DNA of 64,000 nt from Coprococcus sp. (lineage in GTDB: Bacteria > Bacillota > Clostridia > Lachnospirales > Lachnospiraceae). The notes under the pieces are model-generated. The model searched no databases. It saw only the letters and a list, made by a program, of their open reading frames with translations, and was not told the origin of the DNA. The stretch spans positions 1 to 64,000 of the forward strand of contig JAGBHU010000050.1 in assembly GCA_017935345.1 (NCBI GenBank). The letters run 5' to 3'. Position numbers and translations under genes: made by a program. Shown in pieces: positions 62,713 to 64,000 of this stretch (position 1 is the stretch's first letter; each line of letters starts with the position of its first letter).

Positions 62713-62835
62713 TGTTCTGAAAAAATCTTTCATCAATATTTGTATTTATAATGAAAGGCTTTTGAAGTATAATAAAAGTCGGCTTATGAATTTAATCGGG
62801 AACAAATTACAGAGGATAGGGAGTTTAGGGGAGAA

Positions 62836-64000
62836 ATGGCACAAAGTAATTTTGAACATTTTATGAGGGAGTTTGGAAATAATGTTCGTACACTCAAGAC
62901 ATTAAAGGGTGCAGAGAAGGCTGAGATTATGAATGTAGTGGAAGACTACCATAGGCAGCGTGAAAAAGGAGAGGATGGAATTTCCACTACCACACAGACG
63001 ATGTGGTATGCAAACAGACTTAGCAGGAATGCGTTGGAGCGTCATGGTTTATGTATGAGCGAGACATATCAATGCAAGGATCCAGAGGCGGCATATGTTT
63101 CGTCAATAGGTGACGGGAATCATAAGCGTATTTCATATACGAGTCCGTACATACGAACAAAAACCTTCTATCGGCAGCAGAAGGCCGTATATCAGTGCAG
63201 GGATGTATTACAGGAGAAATATATTCTTGCCGATACAGACTATGAGAATTCCAAAACAAGGTATTGTGATAATTGTGGCGGTCTTATCGATATGTCAAAG
63301 GGATATCAGGGATGTCCTTATTGTGGTACTGCTATCAGAATAAAGGAAACCCACAATAAAATAATGACTGTAAGTCGTGTACTGTCAGGAGACTGGTACC
63401 GGAAATGGATTATGATTGCTACTATAGTGTTGTTATTTATATTTGGGGTTATTTCTGGTTATTTAGAATACCTGCATGACGGAACGTTTGAGTATGGATA
63501 TGCAGGTGCTATTGTGCTTATTTTGATACAGGCTGCTTTCGTGGCGGTCATAGCAGGGTTTATCCCGGGTATCATATTAACAAATATCATATTGGTGCCT
63601 GTGATATGTTCCATAGAGCAATCGGAAGGGAGAATCAGCAAGATAGGATATGAGATGCGAAAACGTGATTCCAATTTTTCTGCGACTGAAATCTATGGAA
63701 CGATTCAGGCATATACCAAGCTGTGGTTTTTGGCAAATAATAAAACGGAAATGGGATGCGTATCCAAGGTGCAATATAATCAGGACGAAGGAATCGTTGA
63801 TGTGGATTGTCTGGGACTGAAGAAGGTAAGATGTTGGGAGGAAAACGGATATTCATATATAGAGGCAAAGCTGTTGGTGCGATATATTACCATTTGCGGG
63901 GAAAAACTTGCGAAGAAAAGAACGAAGACATTGGTTACCCTGAGACGAAGACAGGGGATTACGAGCAGTATTAAGGTAGAGGCATTGAAATGCAGCTGTT
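62836..64000 (+). CDS. Zinc-ribbon membrane protein, 3' end outside window
   Basis: An ATG at 62836, after AGGGGAGAA, opens a frame that runs to the window edge (388 codons). The N-terminal 140 residues are soluble. A zinc ribbon follows with CDNC (about residue 145) and CPYC (about 161), then two membrane segments (about 191-212 and 220-255). A cytoplasmic region then resembles the Tim44-like domain found in zinc-ribbon membrane proteins of Firmicutes ('YNQDEGIVDVDCLGLKKV'). The last bases enter a possible second ribbon (ALKCSC). I cannot name a function. Confidence 0.75.
   Translation, partial: MAQSNFEHFMREFGNNVRTLKTLKGAEKAEIMNVVEDYHRQREKGEDGISTTTQTMWYANRLSRNALERHGLCMSETYQCKDPEAAYVSSIGDGNHKRISYTSPYIRTKTFYRQQKAVYQCRDVLQEKYILADTDYENSKTRYCDNCGGLIDMSKGYQGCPYCGTAIRIKETHNKIMTVSRVLSGDWYRKWIMIATIVLLFIFGVISGYLEYLHDGTFEYGYAGAIVLILIQAAFVAVIAGFIPGIILTNIILVPVICSIEQSEGRISKIGYEMRKRDSNFSATEIYGTIQAYTKLWFLANNKTEMGCVSKVQYNQDEGIVDVDCLGLKKVRCWEENGYSYIEAKLLVRYITICGEKLAKKRTKTLVTLRRRQGITSSIKVEALKCSC

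Noticed and set aside
1-64000. tRNA, rRNA, riboswitch, transposase or prophage genes
   Set aside because: I looked through the intergenic regions and found no cloverleaf-like sequence, recognisable riboswitch core, transposase or integrase motif.

Overview
The window looks like a chromosome segment of a low-GC Gram-positive anaerobe, most likely a member of the Lachnospiraceae (class Clostridia). The evidence is the A+T-rich coding with strong GGAGG-type ribosome sites, a six-cysteine SCIFF peptide with its radical SAM maturase next to a fused secDF, a desulfoferrodoxin, a yaaO-tmk-holB-ricT-trmN6-rsmI housekeeping block, and many long secreted repeat proteins (SpaA/Cna_B-like, RHS, leucine-rich, Ig-like). 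I cannot name genus or species. I see no rRNA, tRNA, CRISPR array, insertion sequence or prophage.

Layout. 0-4.4 kb: the 3' part of a Cna_B-repeat surface protein, an orphan LytTR response regulator, and a divergent small secreted protein followed by a lipoprotein. 4.5-7.5 kb: an ABC-F ATPase convergent with a MATE exporter. 7.7-13.7 kb: L,D-transpeptidase, HflX, an unidentified membrane-anchored protein, AroD. 13.8-16.3 kb: an OmpR-type two-component system on the minus strand. 16.6-22.4 kb: the yaaO-tmk-holB-ricT-trmN6-rsmI operon. 22.5-29.6 kb: an accessory region with a secreted RHS protein whose C-terminal domain carries an HxxxDxxxH motif, followed by a leucine-rich secreted protein, then a tandem duplicate of the RHS tail plus the leucine-rich gene. 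29.8-37.7 kb: housekeeping and metabolic genes (alanine racemase, superoxide reductase, prepilin peptidase, acyl-CoA ligase, diaminopimelate decarboxylase-like enzyme, cyclophilin, MltG).

37.8-50.5 kb is the most striking region. It is a six-gene co-directional cluster: two FHA-domain proteins (the second with a very long Pro/Met repeat linker), a PP2C phosphatase, a membrane Ser/Thr kinase with TPR-like repeats, a small membrane protein carrying eight regularly spaced TD[IV]L motifs, and a 1686-residue surface Ig-like repeat protein ending in a C-terminal membrane anchor. The parts suggest a phosphothreonine writer, eraser, readers and a multivalent target, linked to an extracellular sensor or adhesin.

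50.6-55.7 kb: a HAD phosphatase, a small membrane protein, the SCIFF peptide, its maturase, and secDF overlapping the maturase by 4 bp. 55.7-62.6 kb: a 640-bp region without a convincing gene, then a seven-gene operon in which a secreted-protein/lipoprotein pair is tandemly duplicated and followed by a MacA-like adaptor, a MacB-type ATPase and an FtsX-type permease. The window closes inside a zinc-ribbon membrane protein.

All family calls come from reading motifs by eye; no database search was run.
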